A stretch of DNA of 64,000 bases, taken from NCBI GenBank assembly GCA_946187935.1, contig CAMHSJ010000005.1, positions 44,765-108,764 on the forward strand. The letters run 5' to 3'. Shown here one piece after another: positions 22,214 through 32,074 of this stretch (the stretch's first letter is position 1; every line of letters starts with the position of its first letter). The notes beneath the pieces are model-generated. The model saw nothing but the letters and a program-made list of their open reading frames with translations. It did not search any database and was not told the DNA's origin. The translations under genes and the position numbers were made by a program. This DNA is from an uncultured Clostridia bacterium (GTDB lineage: Bacteria; Bacillota; Clostridia; Saccharofermentanales; Saccharofermentanaceae).

Positions 22214-23413
22214 TTAAAGTTTTTCTGCTATAGCCTTAAGGAATTCCTCGGTCGTAACGACCTTCTTGTCTTCCTTGTCAAGGAGCGCATTAAGATCACC
22301 TGTAATTATACCTGATTCGATGGTCTCGATGGACGCCTTTTCGAGACGGTCAGCGAAGTCCTCAAGATCAGCAAGGCCATCGAGCTGTGCCCTCTTCCTC
22401 AAAGCGCCTGTCCACGCGAAAAGCGTAGCCATGGGGTTTGTTGATGTCTTCTCGCCCTTAAGATGCCTGTAGTAGTGGCGTGTGACCGTACCATGAGCAG
22501 CCTCGTACTCGCATGTTCCGTCAGGTGCAACGAGGACTGATGTCATCATGGCAAGAGATCCTGATGCAGAAGCGAGCATGTCGCTCATTACATCGCCGTC
22601 GTAGTTCTTGCAGGCCCAGACAAATCCGCCTTCGGAACGCATTACCCTTGCAACTGCATCGTCGATAAGGGTATAGAAATACGTGATGCCTGCCTGCTCA
22701 AACTTTTCCTTATACTCGCTGTCGTAGATCTCCTGGAAGATATCCTTGAAGCGGTGGTCATAAGTCTTGGAGATGGTGTCCTTGGTGGCAAACCACAGAT
22801 CCTGCTTAACATCCAAAGCGTACTTAAAGCATGACTGTGCAAATGCCGTGATGGACTTATCAGTATTGTACTGGCCCTGAAGAACGCCTGCGCATGGATA
22901 TTCGAAGACTGTCTCAGTCTCCTTCCTGCCGTCGGGATAAGTTACGACGAGCTCAGCTCTTGCAGGTCCGTCGATCCTTATCTCGGTATTCTTGTAGACG
23001 TCGCCATATGCATGTCTTGCAATGGTGATGGGCTTCTTCCATGTTGTAACGAACGGATCGATTCCCTTTACCAGGATCGGGCATCTGAATACGGTTCCGT
23101 CGAGCATGGCTCTTATGGTTCCGTTAGGGCTCTTCCACATCTGGTGGAGATTATATTCTGTCATTCTCTGCGCATTGGGAGTGATCGTCGCGCACTTGAC
23201 CGCAACTCCGAGTTCCTTCGTGCGGTTAGCGGAATCTATCGTAACCTGGTCATTTGTCTTGTCTCTGTTCTCGAGACCCAGGTCAAAGTATTCGGTCTTA
23301 AGATCTACGTACGGAAGGATAACGATATCCTTTATCTGCTTCCATATGATCCTTGTCATCTCATCGCCGTCCATCTCGACTAACGGCGTCTTCATTGCGA
23401 TCTTAGTCATCAT
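22214..23413 (-). CDS. icd: NADP-dependent isocitrate dehydrogenase, eukaryote-type (subfamily II)
   Basis: MDGDEMTRIIWKQIKD..., NGTIRAMLDGTVFRCPI, NYDGDVMSDMLASASGSLAMMTS, EAAHGTVTRHYY. Confidence 0.95.
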   Translation of the reverse strand: MMTKIAMKTPLVEMDGDEMTRIIWKQIKDIVILPYVDLKTEYFDLGLENRDKTNDQVTIDSANRTKELGVAVKCATITPNAQRMTEYNLHQMWKSPNGTIRAMLDGTVFRCPILVKGIDPFVTTWKKPITIARHAYGDVYKNTEIRIDGPARAELVVTYPDGRKETETVFEYPCAGVLQGQYNTDKSITAFAQSCFKYALDVKQDLWFATKDTISKTYDHRFKDIFQEIYDSEYKEKFEQAGITYFYTLIDDAVARVMRSEGGFVWACKNYDGDVMSDMLASASGSLAMMTSVLVAPDGTCEYEAAHGTVTRHYYRHLKGEKTSTNPMATLFAWTGALRKRAQLDGLADLEDFADRLEKASIETIESGIITGDLNALLDKEDKKVVTTEEFLKAIAEKL

Positions 23414-23527
23414 GTTCTCCTTAAGCTCTTAAAAATAATAAAAAATTGTATGACAAAGGAATGGAAATTTCAATTATCGAAAGAGCAATTTCTCAAAAAG
23501 AGAAACTTTCCTTTATCGTTATGCTCA

Positions 23528-24562
23528 TCAGGCAGCTTTGCAGGCCTTAATGATCAGTATCTCAAGGCTCGTCCTCTCATCCATCTCACCGTGTTTGACG
23601 TTGCTGTCAGCCGTTACGGCGTATTTGTAGAGTTCTATGAGCTCAGGCATGGTAAAACCTGATGCTTCCCTGAGGAACTTGTCTGCCTGGAACGGCAATA
23701 TGCCGAGTTTGGCCTTGAGTTCATAGGGATCTCCTATATCTTTTGCAACTATAAGTTTCCTTAAGTGATTTATGAGCGTGAAAGTGATCCTCTGAACAGG
23801 CTCTCTTGTCTGGATCAGCTTATCCAGGGTTCCTAAGGCCTTTTGGGCATTGCCGCTCCCGCAGGCATCCATTATGTCAAATACAGAAGACGACAGATCC
23901 GGCGGGCACAAGGAATCAACGACCTTAAAGTCTATGTTCTTTATGTCTTCGGCCCTGCAGAAGAGAGCTACTTTGCTGATCTCACGAGAGAGCATCGTCA
24001 ATGACAGATCGCATCTTGAGGCCATTGAAGCAGTGGCATCAGTCGTGATCTCAAGGCCAAGCTTATTAAACTTCTTGCTGATCCACGAGGTGCATTCAGG
24101 AAGATCCATCTTGTTCATCTGTGCTATCACAGCAAAGGAAACAATGGTCTTAAACGCCTTCCTTCTGGAATCCAGGCTGTCTTCCACGAATACGACCAGT
24201 GCGCCTGACGGGATATCCCTCAGGATCTTCTCCTGTCTTTCATCAAGTTCTTTATCAAAAGCGCCGGACTTTCTTACCACCACCAGCCTCTTAGCTGACA
24301 TCCACGCAGGAGATAAGGCCATCTCCTCTAATAGATCAAAAGTGAACCTGCTGCCTGCTCTGGTGTCAATTACAGACATATCCATGTCTTCCGCGCCTTC
24401 AGCTATCAGCTTCTTCTTCAGCATGGATATCGTGCCTTCAGCAAGATAGGGTTCATCCCCGTAAAGGACTATGAGCCTCATCTGATCCATATCCTGATTC
24501 AGCTTTTTGAAGAATTCGTTATATGTCAGGACGCCCTTGGGAGGTCCCTTCTGCTTAGCCAT
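23528..24562 (-). CDS. holA: DNA polymerase III delta subunit
   Basis: RLIVLYGDEPYLAEGTISMLKKKL...SAKRLVVVRKSGAFDKELDE; SxxMLSREISKVALF. Confidence 0.9.
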   Translation of the reverse strand: MAKQKGPPKGVLTYNEFFKKLNQDMDQMRLIVLYGDEPYLAEGTISMLKKKLIAEGAEDMDMSVIDTRAGSRFTFDLLEEMALSPAWMSAKRLVVVRKSGAFDKELDERQEKILRDIPSGALVVFVEDSLDSRRKAFKTIVSFAVIAQMNKMDLPECTSWISKKFNKLGLEITTDATASMASRCDLSLTMLSREISKVALFCRAEDIKNIDFKVVDSLCPPDLSSSVFDIMDACGSGNAQKALGTLDKLIQTREPVQRITFTLINHLRKLIVAKDIGDPYELKAKLGILPFQADKFLREASGFTMPELIELYKYAVTADSNVKHGEMDERTSLEILIIKACKAA

Positions 24563-24564
24563 AG

Positions 24565-25692
24565 TTATTCACCTGCCCCGTAGTAGACGTTGATATCAAC
24601 ATCGCCTTCTATACCGTCGATCCTGCCTATGGCATTGACCTGCCACATGATGTAGTCGCCTTCATACGAAGTCTGCTCCGTATAATGAGCCAGCCATACG
24701 CCGTAAGTCATAGGATGCCAGAGCGTCTCAAGATAGTACTTGCTCGAATAGAGCATCGTATCGTACCCGTATTTACTCATCTCATCAGCAAAGGCATAGA
24801 AGAGATTGTTAAGATCTATCATGCTCAGGCCGAACTGCTGGAACCTTCCGAACTCCTCCCAGTCGTAGCCAATGGGGAAATCAAGTTCTTCGCCGTCCAA
24901 GAGCTCTGCGAGTTTATCTGCATGTTCTCTTATTATTTCCTCTGTGTTGCCGAAAGTATATATGTAGACTCCGACTTTAAGCCCGGCGGCCTTCGCCTGC
25001 TCAAGGTTTGTCCTGAAATAACTGTCTTCCAAGAGCTCACCTTCGTAATACACCATGGCTCTTAAAATGACAAAGTCACATCCTGCGGCCTTTACGGCAT
25101 TAAAATCAATGTCTCCCTGCCACTTGGACACATCAAGGCCCAGCATGACATTATCTGAACCATACATGCTTATAAAATCAGAGAAACTTATCGTCTTATG
25201 CTCAGCGGTAGGTTCAGGAGTAGTAGGAGAAGTCTCGGTAACAGGTTCTATTACGTTTATGGTAAAAGACCCTGAAGTGGAATTGCCCGCATCGTCAGTT
25301 ATCGTAACGGTCACGGGGTACTCACCTACAACAGACATGTCGTATTCTCCGGTAACGGTAAGATCAACTGACGAGTCCCTGTCATCGACATAGCTGAGAT
25401 ATCTGTCGATCGTTATGGTATCGCCCTTTTCGAGCGTGACCCTGTTGGGTATCTTAAGCCAGATGGGAGCTGTTATGTCCTCTCCCTGGGGTATCATCGT
25501 ATATGCGCTGTTAGATGCTGCCGCAGAAGATGACGATGATGATGACTCAGAAGACACTAAGGCGGGATCAGAGCCGTAAGACTCAAAAGAAGCGGATATT
25601 CCGCTCTCTTTACTGTCCTTGCATCCTGCAAAAGCCAGCATAAGAGCAGCACAGATAACCAAAGATAATGTTTTCTTCACACTAAACTCCAA
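24565..25692 (-). CDS. Lipoprotein with Ig-like (DUF5011-type) domain and GH25 lysozyme domain
   Basis: Lipobox ALMLAFAGC; YPVTVTITDDAGNSTSGSFTINV; GLDVSKWQGDIDFNAVKAAGCDFVILRA...FPIGYDWEEFG. Confidence 0.88.
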   Translation of the reverse strand: MEFSVKKTLSLVICAALMLAFAGCKDSKESGISASFESYGSDPALVSSESSSSSSSAAASNSAYTMIPQGEDITAPIWLKIPNRVTLEKGDTITIDRYLSYVDDRDSSVDLTVTGEYDMSVVGEYPVTVTITDDAGNSTSGSFTINVIEPVTETSPTTPEPTAEHKTISFSDFISMYGSDNVMLGLDVSKWQGDIDFNAVKAAGCDFVILRAMVYYEGELLEDSYFRTNLEQAKAAGLKVGVYIYTFGNTEEIIREHADKLAELLDGEELDFPIGYDWEEFGRFQQFGLSMIDLNNLFYAFADEMSKYGYDTMLYSSKYYLETLWHPMTYGVWLAHYTEQTSYEGDYIMWQVNAIGRIDGIEGDVDINVYYGAGE

Positions 25693-25774
25693 AAATCGTT
25701 TTGTATATCATAACACAACAAGCTAACGCTCCATTCCCGTCAGGCATAAAACCTCTATCTTGCCTCAATTATCA

Positions 25775-25800
25775 TGACAAGGGGACATGCCTTCTGTCAC
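25775..25800. repeat. 26-bp inverted repeat, left copy, flanking the RAYT gene
   Basis: TGACAAGGGGACATGCCTTCTGTCAC; its reverse complement matches 26555-26580 at 24 of 26 positions. Confidence 0.9.
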
Positions 25801-25801
25801 A

Positions 25802-26533
25802 TTATGCACGTGCTATGATCCCTCTGCTGATTCCGGTAATCCGTTCTATCTGTCTGATGCTCAGTCCCATATTCTTCATCTCTCTAATCGATCGATTTCG
25901 TTTTTCTTTAGTCATGTTCTGAAGCTCAGTTCCATTGTCAATAGCCAGATTGATCCTTATCAATTCTAACGCTCTCGTGTCACTTATCATTGCATTCTCA
26001 AATTCCATACAGTCTTCTTCATCAGCATTGCTGCTGAAACTTTCAAAATTCTGTCTTCCCCCGATCATCTCATAAAGATATGACGTGTTACATATTCCTT
26101 TTGCACCTGAATACTCTGAATAACTGCTCCATCTGTATTTGCTTTGCTCACATATCCGTGCCTTTTGAGGATTCTTATGAATATACCTTATTACCGTCAT
26201 AAAGTATTGATCGTCATCCACGGTCTCGCTTTTGTATCTGTTCTGGAAAAGATGGCCGGCTCTGTTGTACTTTTTGTTGAAATACAGAGCATATTTGGTG
26301 CAAAGCCTATGCATGAAGGCACTTGTTCCGTCAGGAGCACTGATCAGCAAATGAAAATGATTGTCCATCAAACAATACGCGATCAGTTCGATTCCTCCTT
26401 CTTTACAATCGTTCAGATAATTCAGAAACAACTGATAGTCTGCATCCTCCTCAAATAACAGTTGTCTTCCCATTCCCCGGTTTATTACATGATAAAAACC
26501 ACTGTTACATGTTCTTCTTGGAATTCTAACCAT
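25802..26533 (-). CDS. REP-associated tyrosine transposase / IS200-like Y1 family (start reassigned to MVRIPRRT)
   Basis: GFYHVINRGMGRQLLFEEDADYQLFLNYL, LMDNHFHLLI (HxH), YNRAGHLFQNRYKSE, VIRYIHKNPQKARI, C-terminal HTH LSIRQIERITGISRGII. Confidence 0.92.
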   Translation of the reverse strand: MVRIPRRTCNSGFYHVINRGMGRQLLFEEDADYQLFLNYLNDCKEGGIELIAYCLMDNHFHLLISAPDGTSAFMHRLCTKYALYFNKKYNRAGHLFQNRYKSETVDDDQYFMTVIRYIHKNPQKARICEQSKYRWSSYSEYSGAKGICNTSYLYEMIGGRQNFESFSSNADEEDCMEFENAMISDTRALELIRINLAIDNGTELQNMTKEKRNRSIREMKNMGLSIRQIERITGISRGIIARA

Positions 26534-26549
26534 TGATACTTGTCCTTTC

Positions 26550-28829
26550 TTAACGTGACAAAACGCATGTCCCCTTGTCACAAATTATCACCGCTCCCAT
26601 GGTATCGGTCCTTAGGATGGTGATGTCCCTTTGTTCAAGTCTTGCTATGGTCTCATCAGCAGGGTGACCGTAGAAATTGTTCTCTCCTACGGATATGACC
26701 GCATACTCCGGATCTGCCGCATCAAGAAAGCTTTCTGATGTCGAGTATCTTGAGCCGTGATGGGCTACCTTGAGTATGTCCACATCGGTTATGAGGCCTT
26801 CTTCCAGAAGTACGGCCTCAGTTTCAGAATCTATGTCTCCTGTAAAAAGCACTGACACATCTCCCGAATCGAGCCTCATCACCAGACTCTGCTTGTTGCC
26901 GCCGCCTGAAGCCTGATCAGGATAAAGGATACTGAGTTTTACTTCAGTGGATAATTCGAAAACATCACCTGCTCGTACCTTATTAACACATTCCGGAAAG
27001 TCAGTCCCGAGATCCGTTGCGTTAAGAAAATCAGAAACATCTTTATCCACCCCTGTAAAACCCGTATACAAGGCTTTTATGCGGTTCTGACGCGCAAGAG
27101 CAACAAGTCCCGCAGCGTGATCTGTGTCCCAGTGGCTCATGAAGGCAATATCGACCTCGGCGATGCCGTAGAAGTCCAGGATATCCCTTACAGTCGTATC
27201 TCCTTCTTCATATACTCCGCCGTCGATAAGACAGGTCTTATCAGGAGTGATTATAAGGCAGCAGTCACCCTGCCCCACATCAGCGAAAACAACAGTAACT
27301 CCCGGCCTAAAGAGAGCCTTGAAGACCGAAAAGCCCAGACATACGGCGATCACAAGAGAAGCGGGCTTTGCGAGATATCTTTTTGCAAAACATGAAGGAA
27401 GCAAAAGGATCACAGTTAATCCGAAAGCGCTTAGGATAAGCCCTGATAAAAGGCCTGACGGAACAGATGTGAAAACGGATATGGCACAGCCCTTTCGGAT
27501 CAGCCACATAAGCAAGTTAAACATCAGATCCAAAGGAGCAGTAATCCCCGTTAAAACAGCCGGAACAAAGAATATGCATAAGACCTGACAGATAAAGCCT
27601 CCTATAAGCTGAATCAGGAATAAAGCAGGGCTTATGCGGTAACAAGAATAATCCCAGAACGGCATAAGCCCGAAAGTAGCGCAGATCCCGGGAGCAATAA
27701 CATCCCTTAAGAGCTTGGGTATATTAATCTTCTCAAGAAATGAGCTCAGTCTGTCTCCTAAACAGATTATCGCCATACATGATGAGAAGCTCATGAGAAA
27801 GCCTGTAGATACTGCAGAGAACGGATCAGCAGCCAGCATTACGACAGAAGCAAGGCTCATGGCTGATACCCTGTCCCTCTCTGCAAATGAGCAGCAGCTC
27901 ATGACAGCTGCTCTTGTGACAGACTCTTTAAACCCTGTCATAAGTCCTATAAAGACCGAAAGCAGGATATATATAGCCAAAGCCTTGTTCTTACTGATCT
28001 TCAGGGACTTGAATACATAAGGAAGGATAAACAGAAACCCTGCAAAATGCATGCCTGATACAGCAAGAAGGTGTGAACAGTTGCACATCTTAAATTGATA
28101 GATCACCCCGTCATCCAAAAGCGATGAATCACCCAGACACACTGCAGCTGTCAGGCCTTTATTCTCAGTAAACCTGCCCAGGATCTTTGTCCTTAGCGTG
28201 AATACTGCATTTTGGAAATAATATATAAACCCGTTTGACCGGCTGATCACCTCGATATCTTCTGAGAAAGACACCAGCTTTATTCCTTTCCTTTTAAGAT
28301 AGTCCCTGTAACTGAAAGATCCGGGATTACTGCCTTCCTTGGGGGGCTTGATATCCCCTGTGACCCTTACAACGTCACCTTCCCTGACATCTGATGTCTC
28401 CCCAGTGATCACCATTACCCTGACGCCCGATTCGTCCGATGCTTCTATCCTCATAGAGCCATCCAGCCTGCGCTCGATTTTGTTTACCGTAAGGATATCT
28501 GATACATCTTCTTTGTTGTTTAAGGCAAAGCCTATATCAAGCGACATGTATAGGCATACAGAGGCTATGCTAAAATAGATAAGGATATACTTTATCAGGT
28601 TCTTCCTGCCGCTTATAAGAACATGAACGGCAGTAAGAGTCAGGAAAAGAACAATAAGGAACACTATTGTCTTAACAGGCAAAAGAGAGTCTGACAGAAG
28701 ATAGGACAGCAGGCATGTCAGATACATTGATACGGCAGGGATAAGGAGCGGTCTTTTGCTCTCAAGACCGAATCCTTCCCTAAGCGGAAGCAATGTTTTT
28801 TCTGATCTTTGCTTTATCCTCTTTGTCAT
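26550..28829 (-). CDS. comEC: ComEC/Rec2 competence protein with MBL domain; C-terminal codons come from the RAYT inverted repeat
   Basis: Competence domain (LLAVSGMHFAGFLFILPYVFK) plus MBL motifs VGQGDCCLII, SHWDTDHAAGL, LFTGDIDSETE, KVAHHGSRYSTSESFL. Confidence 0.93.
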   Translation of the reverse strand: MTKRIKQRSEKTLLPLREGFGLESKRPLLIPAVSMYLTCLLSYLLSDSLLPVKTIVFLIVLFLTLTAVHVLISGRKNLIKYILIYFSIASVCLYMSLDIGFALNNKEDVSDILTVNKIERRLDGSMRIEASDESGVRVMVITGETSDVREGDVVRVTGDIKPPKEGSNPGSFSYRDYLKRKGIKLVSFSEDIEVISRSNGFIYYFQNAVFTLRTKILGRFTENKGLTAAVCLGDSSLLDDGVIYQFKMCNCSHLLAVSGMHFAGFLFILPYVFKSLKISKNKALAIYILLSVFIGLMTGFKESVTRAAVMSCCSFAERDRVSAMSLASVVMLAADPFSAVSTGFLMSFSSCMAIICLGDRLSSFLEKINIPKLLRDVIAPGICATFGLMPFWDYSCYRISPALFLIQLIGGFICQVLCIFFVPAVLTGITAPLDLMFNLLMWLIRKGCAISVFTSVPSGLLSGLILSAFGLTVILLLPSCFAKRYLAKPASLVIAVCLGFSVFKALFRPGVTVVFADVGQGDCCLIITPDKTCLIDGGVYEEGDTTVRDILDFYGIAEVDIAFMSHWDTDHAAGLVALARQNRIKALYTGFTGVDKDVSDFLNATDLGTDFPECVNKVRAGDVFELSTEVKLSILYPDQASGGGNKQSLVMRLDSGDVSVLFTGDIDSETEAVLLEEGLITDVDILKVAHHGSRYSTSESFLDAADPEYAVISVGENNFYGHPADETIARLEQRDITILRTDTMGAVIICDKGTCVLSR
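26555..26580. repeat. 26-bp inverted repeat, right copy
   Basis: GTGACAAAACGCATGTCCCCTTGTCA. Confidence 0.9.
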
Positions 28830-28904
28830 ATTAGAATTGTATGTCCAAAAGGCACCTTAAAAACCTGACAAAAACGGAAAAAAACCGACAAACGGAGAAT
28901 ACAT

Positions 28905-29501
28905 ATGACAGCTATAAACTTTAACAAGGCCAGGTTCATCAAAGTGGCAGTCAAGGTAAATGACCTGCCTGATACAGGGCTTCCCGAGGTGGTCTTATCA
29001 GGACGATCCAATGTCGGCAAGTCTTCTCTCATCAATGCCCTTGCCAACAACAGGAAACTGGCTAAGGTCTCACAGACACCGGGAAAGACAAGGGAGATAA
29101 TCTACTTCAACTTCGATGACAAGCTGCTTGTAACTGACCTTCCCGGCTACGGTTATTCTGCAGCCTCCAAGGGCAAGACACAGGCTTTCTCCGAGCTCTG
29201 CGACAATTACTTCAGATCAGGAAGGAACATTTCCCTGGTGCTTCACTTAATTGACATAAGGCATGAGCCGTCTGACAACGACAAGGCAATGCTGGAATTC
29301 CTGAACAGCCAGAACCTGCCCTATTTTTTGGTATTTACCAAGTGCGACAAGATGAGCAGAGCTCAGGTGTCAAGAAGCCTTCAGATGATGTCAAAAAGCC
29401 TTGATTTCAGCGAAGATGCCTGTGTTTTCGCGATTTCTTCACAGAATAAGGCGGGTCTTGAGGACCTTAAGCAGGCTCTTTGTGAATACTTTTACAAATG
29501 A
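28905..29501 (+). CDS. engB: Ribosome biogenesis GTP-binding protein YsxC/EngB
   Basis: GRSNVGKSSLINAL, TPGKTREIIYFNF, DLPGYGYS, FTKCDKMS. Confidence 0.95.
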   Translation: MTAINFNKARFIKVAVKVNDLPDTGLPEVVLSGRSNVGKSSLINALANNRKLAKVSQTPGKTREIIYFNFDDKLLVTDLPGYGYSAASKGKTQAFSELCDNYFRSGRNISLVLHLIDIRHEPSDNDKAMLEFLNSQNLPYFLVFTKCDKMSRAQVSRSLQMMSKSLDFSEDACVFAISSQNKAGLEDLKQALCEYFYK

Positions 29502-29621
29502 ACTGAAATTTTGAACAATATTAAAGGAACTTTTTGAGCATTTTTCTATATTAATGGACTTTGAAAAACAGTCAGGCTCATATAATATTTTAGTATCAGT
29601 TTTGAGGGGGGCTTTTCTTTC

Positions 29622-30839
29622 GTGAGCGATTTGTTTCAGAATCCTGATTATCAGCAGTCCGCTCTTGCACCCTTCGGTCCCATAGGCATCATTTCCCATA
29701 CTGCCAACAGGGCTTTTGCAGAGAAAGTCTCTGCTCTTTTATCCAAAAAGCGCAGTATCCGTGCCGAGAAACACTCCAATCACTTTGTAGACACGCCCGG
29801 TTATTCCAGGACTGATTACATTATCGATACGGCAAACACCAGATTCCAGACTGGTGAAGCCAAGTTTACGTTAGGAGAGAGCGTCAGAGGGCATGATATC
29901 TACATCATAACTGATGTACTTTCACATAATATCGAGTTTGACCTTGTAGATGCTTCGCATGTTATAAGTGCTGACGACCACTACATGGACCTTCTGAGGA
30001 TAATATCCGTCTGTTCAGGCAAGGCCAAGCGCATCAACGTCATCATGCCCTTCGTTTACGAGGGAAGACGCGAGAAGCTCGATTCACACAGAGAGTCATA
30101 CGACTGCGCCGATGTCTTAAAGAAGCTCTACAAACTCGGTGTAGCCAATGTCATTATATTTGACCCGCACGACGGCAGGATCGAGAACGCAGTTCCGCTC
30201 ATGTCCATCGAATACCCTAAGTGCCAGTATAAGCTTACTTCCTCCCTTCTCACCAGATTCGGTTCCATCAAGCTCGACAAGCAGAGCACGATCGTAGTGT
30301 CGCCCGATGAATCAGGTATGAGCAGGGCGATTTTTTATTCTTCGCATCTTAATCTCCCTCTTGGCGTGTTCTACCGCGACAGGGACTATACGGTTAAGAT
30401 AAACGGCGAGCACCCCGTCAAGGAGTTCAGATACTTAGGCGATGACGTCGAAGGAAGGGATATCCTTCTCATTGACGACATGATCAATTCAGGCTCGACC
30501 ATGCTCAGCACGGCAAAGAAGCTTCATGACAGAGGCGCCAAGGATGTTTACTGCATCGCGCCGTTCGGTCTTTTCACAAACGGTTTCGAAGTCTTCGACA
30601 AAGCTTATGAGGAAGGCATCATCAGGGCTGTATGCTGCTCCAACCTTAACTACCACCCCGAAGAGATCTACTCACACGAATGGTATCTTGAAGCTGACAT
30701 GGTCCCTTATATCACCCGTATCATCGAAGCTCTGAACCTCGATGAGTCGGTATATGACCTTATCAACTCGACAACGCGTCTGACTGAGCTTGCGCACCAG
30801 ATCAGACTTGAGGAAATATTTGACGAATTCAGTGAATAA
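29622..30839 (+). CDS. Ribose-phosphate pyrophosphokinase (long clostridial form), copy 1
   Basis: TGEAKFTLGESVRGHDIYIITDV, CSGKAKRINVIMPFVYEGRREK, FDPHDGRIENAVP, ILLIDDMINSGSTM. Confidence 0.88.
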   Translation: MSDLFQNPDYQQSALAPFGPIGIISHTANRAFAEKVSALLSKKRSIRAEKHSNHFVDTPGYSRTDYIIDTANTRFQTGEAKFTLGESVRGHDIYIITDVLSHNIEFDLVDASHVISADDHYMDLLRIISVCSGKAKRINVIMPFVYEGRREKLDSHRESYDCADVLKKLYKLGVANVIIFDPHDGRIENAVPLMSIEYPKCQYKLTSSLLTRFGSIKLDKQSTIVVSPDESGMSRAIFYSSHLNLPLGVFYRDRDYTVKINGEHPVKEFRYLGDDVEGRDILLIDDMINSGSTMLSTAKKLHDRGAKDVYCIAPFGLFTNGFEVFDKAYEEGIIRAVCCSNLNYHPEEIYSHEWYLEADMVPYITRIIEALNLDESVYDLINSTTRLTELAHQIRLEEIFDEFSE

Positions 30840-30865
30840 CAATACGAAAGGCAGGATTATTTAAA

Positions 30866-32074
30866 ATGACTTCAGCATCTGATGAAAGAGCTTATTCACG
30901 TTACGACCAGTACGGCGATAACCCCATGGCGCCGGTAGGTCCTATTGGACTCATTGCTCTCAAGGGAAGCGAAGATTTCACCGAGAAGGTTAATTTCTAC
31001 CTTAACAAGAGACGTTCTGAGTACCAGCAGGAGCAGTTCGTAAATACATACCCCGGATTCTTCCGTGAGGATTACAGGATCCCTGTTGATAACGTAAGGT
31101 TCTCCACCGGTGAAGGCAAGGCTGTCGTAAAGAACACCGTAAGAGGCCATGATCTTTATCTCGTATCAGATGTCTTAAACTGCTCATGCACATACAAGAT
31201 GTATGGTATGGACAACCACATGTCACCTGACGATCACTATCAGGACTTAAAGAGAGTCATCCTCGCCTGCTCAGGAAAGTCTCGAAGGATCAATGTAATA
31301 ATGCCTTTCTTATATGAGAGCCGTCAGCACAAGAGAAATGCGAGAGAGTCACTTGACTGCGCTTTTGCACTCGAAGAGCTCTACGATCTCGGTGTTGCCA
31401 ACATCATCACATTCGATGCTCACGACGAGAGAGTTGCCAACGCGATCCCCCTTGCAGGCTTCGAATCACTCCAGACTGCATACCAGATCATAAAGGAAAT
31501 GTACCGTCAGGTACCTGACCTGTCATTCTCCAAGGGCAAGTTCACCGTTGTATCCCCTGATGAAGGCGGTATCCCCAGAGCAATGTACTATGCATCTATC
31601 CTCGGAGTTCCTCTCGGAACATTCTACAAGAGAAGAGACTATACACAGGTAGTCAACGGCAGAAACCCGATCATCGCTCACGAGTTCCTCGGAGATTCCG
31701 TTGAAGGCCTTGATATCCTCATCGTTGACGACATGATCTCATCAGGCGACTCCATGCTCGACATTGCAAGAGCAATGAAGGACAGAGGCGCAAGGAACGT
31801 ATTCTGCGCAGTTACATTTGCCCTCTTCACAGAAGGCATCGATAACTTCAACAAGGCATATGAGGAAGGCATCATCAACAAGGTATTTGCGACCAACCTC
31901 ATCTACCGCCGCCCCGAGCTCCTCACAGCTCCCTGGTATGCTGACGTTAACATGTGCAAGTTCGTCGCACTCCTCATCGATGCGATCAACCACGATGCTT
32001 CACTGTCCAACCTCATCAATCCTACTGAGAAGATCAAGAAGCTCCTCAAAGAAAAGGAAAACATCGACCTTTAA
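30866..32074 (+). CDS. Ribose-phosphate pyrophosphokinase (long clostridial form), copy 2
   Basis: TGEGKAVVKNTVRGHDLYLVSDV, CSGKSRRINVIMPFLYESRQHKRNARES, FDAHDERVANAIPL, ILIVDDMISSGDSM. Confidence 0.88.
   Translation: MTSASDERAYSRYDQYGDNPMAPVGPIGLIALKGSEDFTEKVNFYLNKRRSEYQQEQFVNTYPGFFREDYRIPVDNVRFSTGEGKAVVKNTVRGHDLYLVSDVLNCSCTYKMYGMDNHMSPDDHYQDLKRVILACSGKSRRINVIMPFLYESRQHKRNARESLDCAFALEELYDLGVANIITFDAHDERVANAIPLAGFESLQTAYQIIKEMYRQVPDLSFSKGKFTVVSPDEGGIPRAMYYASILGVPLGTFYKRRDYTQVVNGRNPIIAHEFLGDSVEGLDILIVDDMISSGDSMLDIARAMKDRGARNVFCAVTFALFTEGIDNFNKAYEEGIINKVFATNLIYRRPELLTAPWYADVNMCKFVALLIDAINHDASLSNLINPTEKIKKLLKEKENIDL

Larger units (their letters stand above)
25775..26580 (-). mobile_element. RAYT (REP-associated Y1 transposase)-like unit bounded by inverted repeats
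   Basis: Y1 transposase ORF enclosed by near-identical inverted repeats. Confidence 0.75.

Noticed and set aside
23850-24449. 199-aa plus-strand ORF
   Set aside because: Antisense to holA; shadow ORF.
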